The notes under the pieces were generated by a model. It searched no databases. It was not told the DNA's origin and saw only the letters and a list, made by a program, of their open reading frames with translations. Both the position numbers and the translations under genes were made by a program. 64,000 bases of DNA from NCBI RefSeq assembly GCF_014194695.1, contig NZ_JACIAH010000012.1, positions 115,306 to 179,305 of the forward strand, written 5' to 3'. Shown here one piece after another: positions 54,412-63,647 of this stretch (position 1 is the stretch's first letter; each line of letters opens with the position of its first letter). Source of the stretch: Rhizobium sp. BK399 (lineage in GTDB: Bacteria; Pseudomonadota; Alphaproteobacteria; Rhizobiales; Rhizobiaceae).

Positions 54412-56313
54412 TCAGATGACCGTCTGAAGACCAAGCTCGACCACACGGCCTGTCGGCAAGCTGAAGTAATCCGTTGCGTTGCCCGCGTTTCTGGAAAGTG
54501 CGATAAACAGCCTATCCTGCCACAGTGGCATGCCGCCTTTCTTCGAAGGGAGGATTGTTCGGCGGGAAAGGAAAAATGACGTGGACATTATATCGAACGT
54601 CAATCCGAGCTTGCGTGCCAGAACGAGGGCGCTCGGTATATTTGGTGTCTCCATATAGCCAAATGTGATGATCAGCCTGCTGAAGAGCGGATTGAAGCTT
54701 TCAAGGGAAATCTTGTCATCATCAGCAACAAAGGGCTTGGCAGCCGTCACCACGCTCAAAATTACGTTGTGCTCATGGATGACCTTGTAGTGCTTCAGAC
54801 TATGCAGCAATGCGGTCGGAGCGCCTTCGATGTCACTCGTCAAAAAAACTGCTGTTCCGGGCACCGTCGGCGGTTTCCTGCGGTGAAGACTGTCAATGAT
54901 GGAGGCAAGGGGGATTTCGTCGGCTTTGGTCCGGTTTGCCAAGATCCGCCGACCGGCGGTCCAGGTCTGCATGAGGAGTGCCATTGTCGATGCCACAGCA
55001 ACCGGGACCCATCCGCCGTCAGCAAACTTCACCACATTCGCGAAAAGAAATCCGGTGTCGATCACCATCAGGGGGACGATGACAGCAAGCGTCGTTGCGA
55101 TAGTCCAGTTCCAGGAGCGTCGCATCACCACGAAGAGCAGCAACGATGTTATCAACATCTCACCAGTGACGGCTATGCCATAAGCCGCGGATAATCCGCT
55201 CGAGCTCTGAAAGAAGATTACGAGAGCAGCTACGAAGACAAACAGGAGGCTGTTAACCTGTGGCATAAAGATCTGCCCTAAATGGGTCTCGGAGGTATGC
55301 CGGATCTCAAGGCGCGGAAGCAGGTTAAGGTGCATTGCCTGGCGGACCAGCGAATACGCCCCGGAAATTACTGCTTGGCTAGCGATGACGGTAGCAGCCG
55401 TTGCGAGGCAAACGATCGGCAATCTTGCCCACTCCGGATGCATGGAGAAGAAAGGATGAGAAGCCATTTCTGGATGAGCAAGAACGAATGCGCCTTGTCC
55501 GAAATAGTTAAGTAGCAAGCTTGGGAACACGAGCACAAACCAGGCGACAACGATGGGCCGCCGTCCAAAGTGACCAAGATCCACATAAAGAGCCTCTGCG
55601 CCGGTCACAGAAAGGAATACAGCACCGAGCACAGCAACTGTCGACGAAAGGTTGTGCTCTATGTATCGGACAGCGTGAGCCGGGTTGACCGCGCTTAGCA
55701 CTGTCGGATCGTCCAAAATATGGACTGCTCCGCTGATGCCAAGCACGACGAACCAAAGCGCGGTAATTGGTCCGAAAACAGACGCGACACCGCCCGTGCC
55801 AAAGCGCTGGACAAAGAACAGGGCGGCAATAATCGTGAGAGTGATAGGTACGACCCAATCGGATAGGGCAGGGGCGACAACCTGTATGCCTTCAACCGCC
55901 GAAAGGACGGATATCGCCGGCGTGATAATGGCATCGCCGAGGAAAAGGGAAGCCCCCGCGACGCCTAGGACCAGAACCCATTTGGGGCGGTCTGCAAAGC
56001 TCTCACGGGCCAAGCTCATCAGCGACAACGTGCCGCCTTCACCGCGGTTGTCTGCCCTAAGCACAAAGCAGACATATTTGAGGGTGACAACGACCGTAAG
56101 CGCCCAGACAATGAGCGATAGAACCCCAAGAACGTCTGGTCGGCTTTCACCAACTCTGCCCGTCGCATGCAGTGCTTCTCGAAAGGCATAGAGCGGACTT
56201 GTGCCGATATCCCCATAGACGACACCCAGCGCTGCTATCACCATAAATGGGAGACCGGTCCTGGATTCGTGTTCCAGTTCCGGATCGTTATTCCGCAGTT
56301 GGCGATAGGTCAC
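54412..56313 (-). CDS. kup: KUP-family potassium uptake protein
   Basis: A 633-residue potassium:proton symporter of the Kup/HAK family. The N-terminal signature ALGVVYGDIGTSPLYAFREAL is intact (about 29-49), followed by about twelve helices through residue 455, and a cytoplasmic C-terminal domain of about 180 residues. Motifs GGVASVFGPI and GALSL-like blocks are in place. It imports potassium at low external concentration or under osmotic and acid stress. Rhizobia often carry two or more kup genes; this is likely the accessory copy. It stands alone. Confidence 0.95.
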   Translation of the reverse strand: MTYRQLRNNDPELEHESRTGLPFMVIAALGVVYGDIGTSPLYAFREALHATGRVGESRPDVLGVLSLIVWALTVVVTLKYVCFVLRADNRGEGGTLSLMSLARESFADRPKWVLVLGVAGASLFLGDAIITPAISVLSAVEGIQVVAPALSDWVVPITLTIIAALFFVQRFGTGGVASVFGPITALWFVVLGISGAVHILDDPTVLSAVNPAHAVRYIEHNLSSTVAVLGAVFLSVTGAEALYVDLGHFGRRPIVVAWFVLVFPSLLLNYFGQGAFVLAHPEMASHPFFSMHPEWARLPIVCLATAATVIASQAVISGAYSLVRQAMHLNLLPRLEIRHTSETHLGQIFMPQVNSLLFVFVAALVIFFQSSSGLSAAYGIAVTGEMLITSLLLFVVMRRSWNWTIATTLAVIVPLMVIDTGFLFANVVKFADGGWVPVAVASTMALLMQTWTAGRRILANRTKADEIPLASIIDSLHRRKPPTVPGTAVFLTSDIEGAPTALLHSLKHYKVIHEHNVILSVVTAAKPFVADDDKISLESFNPLFSRLIITFGYMETPNIPSALVLARKLGLTFDIMSTSFFLSRRTILPSKKGGMPLWQDRLFIALSRNAGNATDYFSLPTGRVVELGLQTVI

Positions 56314-56481
56314 GTTGTCGTTCCTGAGGCACTGGTGCCTTACCGTGACGTTGCCATTACAGCGGGGCTATTGCAACGACCCTGTTGACGGCCAATGATT
56401 CCAGATGATCGTTCCCCCGCGGTGGCGGGCACCGCATGCGGTTCGACGGTTCGGGCCTACCTTCGCGACTACCCTGCTCGG

Positions 56482-56727
56482 TCAGACATCATCGGGCAGT
56501 ATGTTTCCGGCTGCCGACGCAAACGCGATTGCCTCCCGCCGGTCTCGCAAATGGGCCGCGCTATCGCTATTGCAGAGAGCCTCGTGATCACCGACGTCGT
56601 ATCCTTCGGCCTGAGCCTGCGCACGCAGTATTTCCGCCTGTTGGTCAAAGACGACCCCGTCGACCTCAAATCCCTCGCGTTCCATCTCCTCCGCCTTATT
56701 CTTCAGCCGATTATAAATAGTTGTCAC
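56482..56727 (-). CDS. Small acidic hypothetical protein
   Basis: An 81-residue protein with a charged helical core (TIYNRLKNKAEEMEREGFEVDG, then FDQQAEILRAQAQAEGYDVGDHEAL). No family recognised. The frame opens at 56772, but GGAG before TCCTCTCG points to a GTG at 56727. It lies upstream of kup on the same strand with about 170 bases between. Confidence 0.6.
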   Translation of the reverse strand: MTTIYNRLKNKAEEMEREGFEVDGVVFDQQAEILRAQAQAEGYDVGDHEALCNSDSAAHLRDRREAIAFASAAGNILPDDV

Positions 56728-56951
56728 CGAGAGGACTCCGCATCTGGCGGGCCCAACTGAAAGTTGCGGCATTTGTCCAAGAAAGATAGGAAAACCAGTA
56801 TTATACGGCCAATTGGGCCGTCCGCCTCATCGCTCACATTGTGCCGTGCCCTACGGCGACCGTATCGACACCTGTTGTCGCTGCTGTCGGTCCCTCTAGC
56901 CTCGGGTTCACGTCAGCTTCGCGCTATGATCTCAAGGAGCCACAATCATGC

Positions 56952-57332
56952 TTAAGGCAACCAACCGTCTTGATTGGCGCGACTGAGGTGGGATCCTGCC
57001 GTATGTTCCAGGAAAAAGCTGATCTCGTGCTCCAATCCGACGCAGGCTTCACTCTTCGCCTCAACGAGGCCTGGAGCAGCATTGTCGAGAAGTAGCCGGT
57101 CGCGCGCCAAAATAGCCTCGGCGTAGAGCTCGAACAGGTCTCGCAACCTAGGGGCTTTGGCAGAGTGCCGCCGGAAGCTTGGTCTACGCATCATGAACGT
57201 AGCATAGCCATGTCTAAACAGGTCAACGGCCTTCAGATCCATCTCTAACGCTCGCAACTCGGGACACGCTCTCACAGAAAGGCCCTTGATGAATGGCCGT
57301 TTAACCGTGCACGACGGAAAGGGCGGCAGCAC
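56952..57332 (-). CDS. Doubtful hypothetical protein
   Basis: A 126-residue frame with a coding-like middle (LRDLFELYAEAILARDRLLLD, then GLVEAKSEACVGLEHEISFFLE). The start is uncertain: GTG at 57332 or ATG at 57242, neither with a clear ribosome site. The C-terminus looks non-conserved. It may be a real small gene or the remnant of one. Confidence 0.4.
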   Translation of the reverse strand: MLPPFPSCTVKRPFIKGLSVRACPELRALEMDLKAVDLFRHGYATFMMRRPSFRRHSAKAPRLRDLFELYAEAILARDRLLLDNAAPGLVEAKSEACVGLEHEISFFLEHTAGSHLSRANQDGWLP

Positions 57333-57620
57333 CTGATAGCATTCTAATATGAAGGTATCCTGAAAGACAAAGGATGAAAAGTATCACTCGTCGTACGAGG
57401 GAACTACTCAACCAGTCAAATGCGGCTCCGAAGACCAAAAATCGCGCCCATGATCTATTACTCGCCGCGTTACTTCCATGTCCTCTTTTAAGCTTTGCGC
57501 GAGCGGGCGCACTTTCGGCCAGGGGGCCGACATCGGTCGCCTGCTTGGCCGCATTTCAAAAGATAGGGCTGCTAAGCGCTGCATCGAAGCGCCCGGACGC
57601 CGCGATTGTGTATTTTTCTT

Positions 57621-57646
57621 GGAACAGTTGACCCGCCTTATCGGTT
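57621..57646 (+). promoter_or_regulatory. Possible EcfG-type promoter (17-base spacer)
   Basis: GGAAC, 17 bases, GGTT on the plus strand, ending 34 bases before the GTG at 57681. Spacing to the start matches the other sites; the 17-base spacer is a known variant. The region 57333-57680 holds no other supported feature. Confidence 0.45.
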
Positions 57647-57680
57647 GGTATGCCGACCAAATCATCAACGGGAGCTCGTC

Positions 57681-57914
57681 GTGACGGTTATTCGCCCCGA
57701 CATCTTTGCTGACCCACAGCCAGAAGAAGCATTCGTCCGGCGCGATGGGCAGGGGGTGTGTTTGTTCAAGTTCGCTGTCGAATACCGGCTGGACGGAACT
57801 CTTTGGGCTGCGGATATCTGGGCTTACTCCCACCAAGACGCGGAAGCGCGCGTAGCTGCAATGAAGAAGTCGCTTGCCGTTTGCGGCCAAGTCTATTGCG
57901 AGGTCCTTGCATGA
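57681..57914 (+). CDS. Small hypothetical protein
   Basis: A 77-residue protein with alternating beta- and helix-like stretches (FKFAVEYRLDGTLWAADIWAYS, then DAEARVAAMKKSLAVCGQVY). No family recognised, though the tail pattern is reminiscent of small proteins with a regular alpha/beta fold. Start is GTG at 57681 after GGGAG; a longer frame from 57606 is less likely. A possible EcfG-type promoter lies at the right distance. Confidence 0.6.
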   Translation: MTVIRPDIFADPQPEEAFVRRDGQGVCLFKFAVEYRLDGTLWAADIWAYSHQDAEARVAAMKKSLAVCGQVYCEVLA

Positions 57915-58300
57915 CGCAATCGCGCGTCGCCGTACAGAAACTAACCTCCAGAGTCCGCTGTTGATTCTCAACCGTGTCAGGAAGTGAGCAGCTCCGCTTC
58001 CTGGGCGAAAAGCACACCGATGCTATGTCCGCCTGACGAGTGGCCGCCTGTGGTGGCATAACCGATCAGATAGGATCATCTCCTGAATGATGCGTGTTAG
58101 GAGCTCAGAGCTCGACTGGCATTCCTCTGCTGGATAGACGGCCGGTGGTGATCACCAGGGCTGACGGCTTTCAGGGCGGTCTTAGCCGAGCAACTGTTCG
58201 CCAGCGTACCGAAAAACATGGGCAACAACAAGATGTTATACAGCAGACACGCGCTGGCGGCTCACCGTGGGCGGCTATTTTCCAATGCTTGAAGAGTTCC
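57915..58300. other. Gap upstream of the Crp/Fnr regulator
   Basis: 386 bases with no supported gene. The plus-strand frame runs through 58094-58300 into the regulator but lacks a ribosome site and domain, so this is leader and promoter DNA. Confidence 0.4.
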
Positions 58301-59014
58301 ATGTCTGTTCCTGATCAATCGACCATGCAAAATCGTCTTCTGGCTCGCCTGCCTGGGGAAGAATACCAAAAGATCGTGAGCAGGATGGAGAAAATCCAGC
58401 TTAGGCACGGTTTTGTCATTGTGAAAGCCGACAGGCCAATAGACTACGTATATTTCCTGACCAGCGGCATCGGTTCGGTCATCACGGTTTCGGCTGGCAA
58501 ACACCGGGCGGAGGCTGGAATGTTAGGTCGAGAAGGATTTTCACCAACATCGGCGGGTGTTGGAGGCACAATTTCTGTGCATGAAGTTCTTATGCAGGTC
58601 GAAGGGGACGGGTACAGGATGCCCCTTGATTCAGCACTTGTGGCCATCTCCGAAAATCCGACGTTCGCCAACCTTCTCGCACGATTCATTCAAACTTTCG
58701 CGTCTCAGATCTCCTACACTGCCCTATCGAACGTTAACTATCAGATTGATGCCCGACTTGCACGTTGGTTGCTCATGTCACACGATCGGGTGGACGGGGA
58801 CGAGATCGGGCTCACACATGACTTTATATCGCTAATGCTGGGTGTCCGGCGCCCAAGCGTGACGACCGCGCTGCATGTGCTGGAGGGAATGAAGCTTGTC
58901 CGTTCGGAACGCGGGCGAATAACCATTCGCGATCGAAGAGGCATGGAGGAGTTCGCAGGTGATTCCTATGGAAAGCCCGAAGAAGAATATCGGCGGTTAA
59001 TCGGCGAATTTTAG
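58301..59014 (+). CDS. Crp/Fnr-family transcription regulator
   Basis: A 237-residue regulator. An N-terminal cyclic-nucleotide-binding-like domain (about 10-125) contains VYFLTSGIGSVITVSAGKHR. The effector-binding Arg/Glu motif of cAMP-type proteins is not obvious, and no Cys cluster of Fnr is seen. The C-terminal winged helix-turn-helix shows TLSHDFIS-like GLTHDFISLMLGVRRPSVTTALHVLE. The frame is open to 58094; the ATG at 58301 is a conservative start with weak GAAGAG. Targets and signal unknown. Confidence 0.9.
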   Translation: MSVPDQSTMQNRLLARLPGEEYQKIVSRMEKIQLRHGFVIVKADRPIDYVYFLTSGIGSVITVSAGKHRAEAGMLGREGFSPTSAGVGGTISVHEVLMQVEGDGYRMPLDSALVAISENPTFANLLARFIQTFASQISYTALSNVNYQIDARLARWLLMSHDRVDGDEIGLTHDFISLMLGVRRPSVTTALHVLEGMKLVRSERGRITIRDRRGMEEFAGDSYGKPEEEYRRLIGEF

Positions 59015-59579
59015 CGCCGCGCCCGCGGAAGGTGTTTCGTCCGAGAATTGCGGTCCGGTTCCCAGCTCCTCGTCGCGAGCCGCATCGCCTTCCGACTGGC
59101 CTTTCTGCCTGCTCCTTGCTGATGCGGTGCTTTTTGGCGAAGTATGCCACCTCGATGCTCATCCCCTGAAAACCTTCAGCGGTCCTGCTGCCCGTGATTG
59201 CTGGTATCGTCGGACATGGTATTTCGGACAATCCAGCAAGATCGAGGCGCGCGCGCGACCATAATGGTTACTCCGTCAACCACGAGAGATTGTGCGTGCT
59301 CGTGCTCGAATACACGATGACCGCACCCCGACGGCCCTCCGCCATTCTGTTGCGTCGACCCGTTTGCTAACAAAACGAGGTAGTGGGCCCAAGGCTCGTC
59401 GGGAAAGCCCTTTCAACCGAGACGACGCTAACCTTCAACACCTTTCGCCTCTTCGGCGCGATCACCGGGCGAAATGAAGCTCGTAGTCGATGACGAGGTT
59501 TCGGCAGCGCGGATCAGGCGCCGTTACTCTCAAATGCTGGCTCACGGAACAAGTTGCACGACTTCCAGGTTTGTCCGAC
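59015..59579. other. 565-base gap upstream of the DUF72 gene
   Basis: No supported gene. A GGAAC-N17-GGTT sequence occurs at 59546-59571 but would leave only eight bases before the ATG, so it is not counted as a promoter. Confidence 0.4.
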
Positions 59580-60548
59580 ATGGGACGAACTGGAAGAATT
59601 CGTATCGGCATCTCGGGCTGGACCTACAAGCCTTGGCGGGGCACATTTTACCCAGATAAGCTGCCACAAAGTCAGGAGCTGGCCTACGCATCGCGGCGAT
59701 TTCAAACAATCGAGGTCAATGGGACTTTCTACGGATTGCAAAAGCCGGAGGCGTTCCAGCTTTGGAGAGATACCACGCCGGAGAATTTTGTTTTCTCAAT
59801 CAAGGGCTCCCGCTACATCACGCACATGCTGCGGCTCAAGAACATCGAAACACCCCTTGCCAACTTTGTAGCGTCTGGTCCGTTGCGCCTTGGGTCGAAG
59901 CTCGGACCGATCCTGTGGCAATTTCCGCCGAGCTTTAAATTCGATGAAAACCTCTTCGATCACTTTCTGCGTATCCTGCCGAAGAATACGGAAGATGCGG
60001 CCGCTCTCGCGAAGCGACATGACGAAAGGCTCCGTAGTCGATGTTGGCTTGAATGCGAAGACAGGCAGCCATTGCGCCATGCGGTGGAGATCCGTCACGA
60101 CAGCTTTCGGAGCGAGCGATTTATCGAACTCTTGAGAAAGTATGGAGTTGCCCTCGTTTGCGCAGACTCGCGCGAATGGCCTCTGTTGATGGACGTTACC
60201 GCGGATTTCATTTACTGCCGCCTTCATGGTTCGGACGAGCTTTACGTCAGTGGATATGATGACGACGCCCTTGAAACATGGGCCGGTCGCATTCATGCTT
60301 GGGCGCATGGCGGGGAACCCGACAATGTCGAGCGGCTGACGTCTCGCTTGCCGCGGTCGAAGGCGGGCCGCGATGTGTACGTCTACTTCGACAATGACGT
60401 TAAGGTTCGTGCGCCCGCCGACGCACGATCGCTGGCTACGAGGCTCGACGTGGTTTGTCCCGATGACGATCAGGCGCTTGAAAAGGCTGGGAAAGACATT
60501 GCCGAGCAAGCGCGTCCGCACTGGCCGCCGGTTAGGCGTCGGCAGTGA
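59580..60548 (+). CDS. DUF72-family protein
   Basis: A 322-residue protein of the DUF72 (YecE) family, a TIM-barrel-like fold. Signatures are IRIGISGWTYKPWRGTFYP, then QTIEVNGTFYGLQKPEAF and LGPILWQFPPSFKFDENLFDHFL, HAVEIRHDSFRSERFIELL and DVYVYFDNDVKVRAPADA. The function is unknown; some relatives lie near nucleic-acid repair genes. The start at 59580 begins directly before the conserved IRIGISGW, and an AGG-type ribosome site is weak. The DUF763 gene follows after 264 bases. Confidence 0.9.
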   Translation: MGRTGRIRIGISGWTYKPWRGTFYPDKLPQSQELAYASRRFQTIEVNGTFYGLQKPEAFQLWRDTTPENFVFSIKGSRYITHMLRLKNIETPLANFVASGPLRLGSKLGPILWQFPPSFKFDENLFDHFLRILPKNTEDAAALAKRHDERLRSRCWLECEDRQPLRHAVEIRHDSFRSERFIELLRKYGVALVCADSREWPLLMDVTADFIYCRLHGSDELYVSGYDDDALETWAGRIHAWAHGGEPDNVERLTSRLPRSKAGRDVYVYFDNDVKVRAPADARSLATRLDVVCPDDDQALEKAGKDIAEQARPHWPPVRRRQ

Positions 60549-60812
60549 ATGCGACGATGGTTGCGCGCATATTCCGGGGAAATCTGCCGACACGCAATAG
60601 CGCCTCGTTAAAGCCTCCGGTTAAGCATCACTTGCGTCAGTGCTGTTGCGTGGCGTCCTCAATAGCGGAAATTTTTCGCCGGCTGACGCATGGCCCCATC
60701 GTCTTTTCAGCCTTGTACCTTGATCTCAGCATCACTATGAAAAAAGGTAGAGACATTCATTCACGGCGCAAGACGCCACCCTCCTCGACCAGGAATAGGC
60801 CTCAACAGAAAA

Positions 60813-62048
60813 ATGTCTAAGCGATCGGGCAGTGCTGACCTTCCACTCCATGGCGGGCGCGTTCCTCACTGGCTGAGTGACCGCATGGCCAAGCTTGGCG
60901 CATTGATCGCCGAGGCAGTTGTCCATCACTATGGCCGCGATGAGTTCCTTCGCCGCATGTCGCATCCGTTCTGGTTCCAATCGTTTGGTGCTGTGATGGG
61001 AATGGACTGGCACTCGTCCGGCATAACAACCAGCGTGCTGGGTGCAATGAAGCGTGGCTTGAGGCCAATCTCGGGCGAGTTAGGTCTGCATGTGTGTGGT
61101 GGACGGGGTGCGCAGTCGCGCAAGACACCCCAGGAGCTCATCGATATCGGCAGTCGTACAGGGCTCGACGGCGCAGCCCTGGCAAACGTCAGTCGGCTTG
61201 TTGCAAAGGTCGACAGCGCAGCCGTTCAGGATGGCTTTGATCTTTACCTGCACGGGTTCATAGTGACCGATGACGGTCATTGGGTGGTGGTGCAGCAGGG
61301 GATGAACCAGGAGCGGCGCCAAGCCAGGCGTTATCATTGGCTGTCAGAGGGGCTCGAAAGCTTCCTCAATTCTCCGCATTGCGCGATAGAGGGGCGCGTC
61401 CAGGGAAACATTATTAATCTCGCTGACCGTAAGGCGGAAAAATCAAGACGTGACCAGCTCCATCTGTTATCCACGCTTGGGCCGGATCAGATTGCGCGGG
61501 AAGTCCACGCTGCGACAGTGGTTGTCGCTCCTTCTCCTTCCAAGGTGGAACAACCAGAGCTGCCACATCTTATCATGCCGTCTCATCACGACGTCCGCGA
61601 GAACGATGTGAACATGAAGCGACTCCATGCAAATCTGGCAGCCGCCGCTGATCGCGGTCCGGCGGACTATCAGGAGTTGCTGCTGACACCGGGCGTAGGG
61701 CCACGGACCGTAAGAGCACTTGCGATGGTCGCCGAAGTGGTCCACGGCGCACCCTACCGGTTTTCCGATCCGGCACGGTTTTCGCTCGCCCACGGTGGCA
61801 AGGACCGGCATCCCTTTCCGGTGCCTGTGAAGGTCTATGACGAAACCATACGCGTATTGAAATCGGCAGTCTCCAAGGGAAGACTTGGACGAGATGAGGA
61901 ACTCGCGGCCTTGAGGCGTCTCGACGCTCAGGCCCGGAAACTCGAACATCACGCCTCGGGTCCCCAATTCAGCGAGATCATCGCGGAGGAAATGGGCATG
62001 TCTGCCCAGTTCGGTGGACGAAGTGTGTTCGGATGGGAGCGAGAATAA
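60813..62048 (+). CDS. DUF763-family protein
   Basis: A 411-residue protein matching DUF763, known mainly from archaea and some bacteria. It opens with SADLPLHGGRVPHWLSDRMAKLG and contains GMDWHSSGITTSVLGAMK, then HGFIVTDDGHWVVVQQGMN and YHWLSEGLESFLNSPH. A helix-hairpin-helix-like LLTPGVGPRTVRALAMVAEV near 288-307 suggests DNA contact. The function is unknown. With DUF72, a DNA ligase and UdgX on the same replicon it could belong to a nucleic-acid maintenance set. This is inference. Confidence 0.9.
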   Translation: MSKRSGSADLPLHGGRVPHWLSDRMAKLGALIAEAVVHHYGRDEFLRRMSHPFWFQSFGAVMGMDWHSSGITTSVLGAMKRGLRPISGELGLHVCGGRGAQSRKTPQELIDIGSRTGLDGAALANVSRLVAKVDSAAVQDGFDLYLHGFIVTDDGHWVVVQQGMNQERRQARRYHWLSEGLESFLNSPHCAIEGRVQGNIINLADRKAEKSRRDQLHLLSTLGPDQIAREVHAATVVVAPSPSKVEQPELPHLIMPSHHDVRENDVNMKRLHANLAAAADRGPADYQELLLTPGVGPRTVRALAMVAEVVHGAPYRFSDPARFSLAHGGKDRHPFPVPVKVYDETIRVLKSAVSKGRLGRDEELAALRRLDAQARKLEHHASGPQFSEIIAEEMGMSAQFGGRSVFGWERE

Positions 62049-62963
62049 AGAGCGTTCACGGCCAAGTCCAAATTCTGGAAAATGTTGTAGTTCAGCTCAC
62101 AGGCGCTTGAACATTTCCGCCTTACTATTCGCCAACAATCGAGGTTGCTAGCGATCGAACTGGTTTCGTCGACCTCACGCGGGCACGGTAAGGAACCATT
62201 CCCTGTCTGAAAATTACCTTCAACGCCACGGTTTCAACCGTGCAACAAATGCGCGGGTGTCGAAATCCCGCGCGTGCAATGGGATCAACGGGATGGAAGC
62301 CCCACCACTAAAACGAAGGCTCGCTGCCAGACTCGTCGCGGATAGCCAGGGTATTCCAGGCTCGTGCACGACAATAAGGAACGGACGCTTGCGACATTGA
62401 CCTCTCACCGCGCTAGCGTGGACCGCGTTATTGAAAGAGCCCAGGGGCAGATTTTCGGGAGCGCCGGCGACCGTTGTTCATGCTTTCCGCTCAGCGGTTG
62501 CGGAAGAGTCCGAGTTTCCCGATTGCTGCCGGTATACCTTCTGTCTTTCTTCCCTCTTGCCGGAAGATCGTGTCCCCGTTCGTGGCGTCTTGCTAATGCG
62601 GGGGCGCGCTTTGTGTTCGGTGTTGGTCATGATGCTTCTCCTCCTGAACCGCGCTAACGGCCAGCGGTCGCGCATGTTCCAAGCGGGAGACACTCGAAGA
62701 ACCGTCCGGCTGCGGCCGAAATTCGGCCCTGAGATCGAGGTACTGTATTGAACTGAGGGCCGGAGCGGTGTCGCGTAAGACATTCGAACTGTTTAGACCG
62801 AGCGAGTGTCTGCTCGTTGGCCATCCATTTGGCATTTACGTCTTTGCAATTGTCCTCGACGCGCCGAACCGGAACAAACCGCACCGAAGACGGTTCTGAT
62901 TTCTAGCCGCCCGGGAAGAAATTCGAAACCCCGGTAGCGCTTGCGATTGCCGGGGAGGTCAGA
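62049..62963. other. 915-base gap, promoter of the DUF982 gene near its end
   Basis: No frame has a ribosome site with a recognisable product. The only supported element is the EcfG-type promoter at 62871-62895. The remaining sequence may be degraded coding DNA. Confidence 0.45.
62871..62895 (+). promoter_or_regulatory. EcfG-type promoter of the DUF982 gene
   Basis: GGAAC, 16 bases, GGTT on the plus strand, ending 68 bases before the ATG at 62964. The sequence match is good; the leader is longer than at the other sites. Confidence 0.58.
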
Positions 62964-63221
62964 ATGCCAGACATTAAAAAGTGGGCGAAACCTATTTCCT
63001 TCGTTTCACCGCAAACAGGCAACTACCGAACGATCGAGAGCGCAAGCGATGCCATTGCCGTATTGCGCGGCGCAGGCTGGCCCGTCCAGACTGGCAAGCA
63101 GCTGCGTGAAGCCAAGAAGATCTGCGTCGAAGTGATTGACGGGAAGCGGCCTCCCGCTGAGGCCCGCAGGGCTTTTATTGCGGCTGCAGTCGAGGCGCAC
63201 ATCTTTGTCAAGGAGAAATAA
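62964..63221 (+). CDS. DUF982-family small protein
   Basis: An 85-residue protein. The DUF982 signature is clear: a W-x-K-P-I-S/F-type opening (KKWAKPISFVSPQTGNYRTIES), the helix ASDAIAVLRGAGWP and the C-terminal block RRAFIAAAVEAHIFV. The family is frequent on rhizobial plasmids, with many copies per genome and no known function. GGGGAGGTCAGA precedes the ATG. An EcfG-type promoter lies upstream. Confidence 0.92.
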   Translation: MPDIKKWAKPISFVSPQTGNYRTIESASDAIAVLRGAGWPVQTGKQLREAKKICVEVIDGKRPPAEARRAFIAAAVEAHIFVKEK

Positions 63222-63647
63222 CAGGACCGGCCGGCAAGCGGGGCCTTTCCAGCCAAAGCTGAACGCATTCTCATTCCGCGAATGTAAACGATGCCGAAGA
63301 AATGCCGTCAAGAGCCAATGGCCCTGACGAAGATCCAGAACGACAGTGTCGATCCCACCACCGGGCCTTTACCAGCATAGTCATCGCCCCCTCTTCGGAG
63401 CCGGATCACGCGCTACGATGCCTGATTTTGTTCCTGGCCCAGCGGTCATATGATTGTCTCGGCTGCCAGTCGCGCCTCGCGTCCTGCCCCGGCTGTTGGT
63501 CCTGCCAGGCCCCGCGCAGTCCCGCAACAGCTTTGCCGTCTTCCACCTTCGTTTCGGCCCTTCGGGTGCGGATCAGCGCTTGCGGGCCCGGCTGTCGGAC
63601 CGCCGTAGCAGGTCGCGATGGTCGCGACTTCAAACGGAGGCTCCAAC
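63222..63647. other. Gap upstream of the ArdC-like gene
   Basis: 426 GC-rich bases without a supported gene. The overlapping plus-strand frame 63302-63982 is a shadow of the ArdC-like gene in another frame. Confidence 0.45.

Noticed and set aside
57478..57684. 68-residue plus-strand frame ending in a GTGA overlap with the gene at 57681
   Set aside because: No ribosome site, and the likely promoter of the next gene lies inside it.
57408..57971. 187-residue minus-strand frame
   Set aside because: No ribosome site or domain; it overlaps the better supported small gene at 57681 with its possible promoter.
59546..59571. GGAAC-N17-GGTT sequence before the DUF72 gene
   Set aside because: It would leave only eight bases to the start codon, unlike all other sites.
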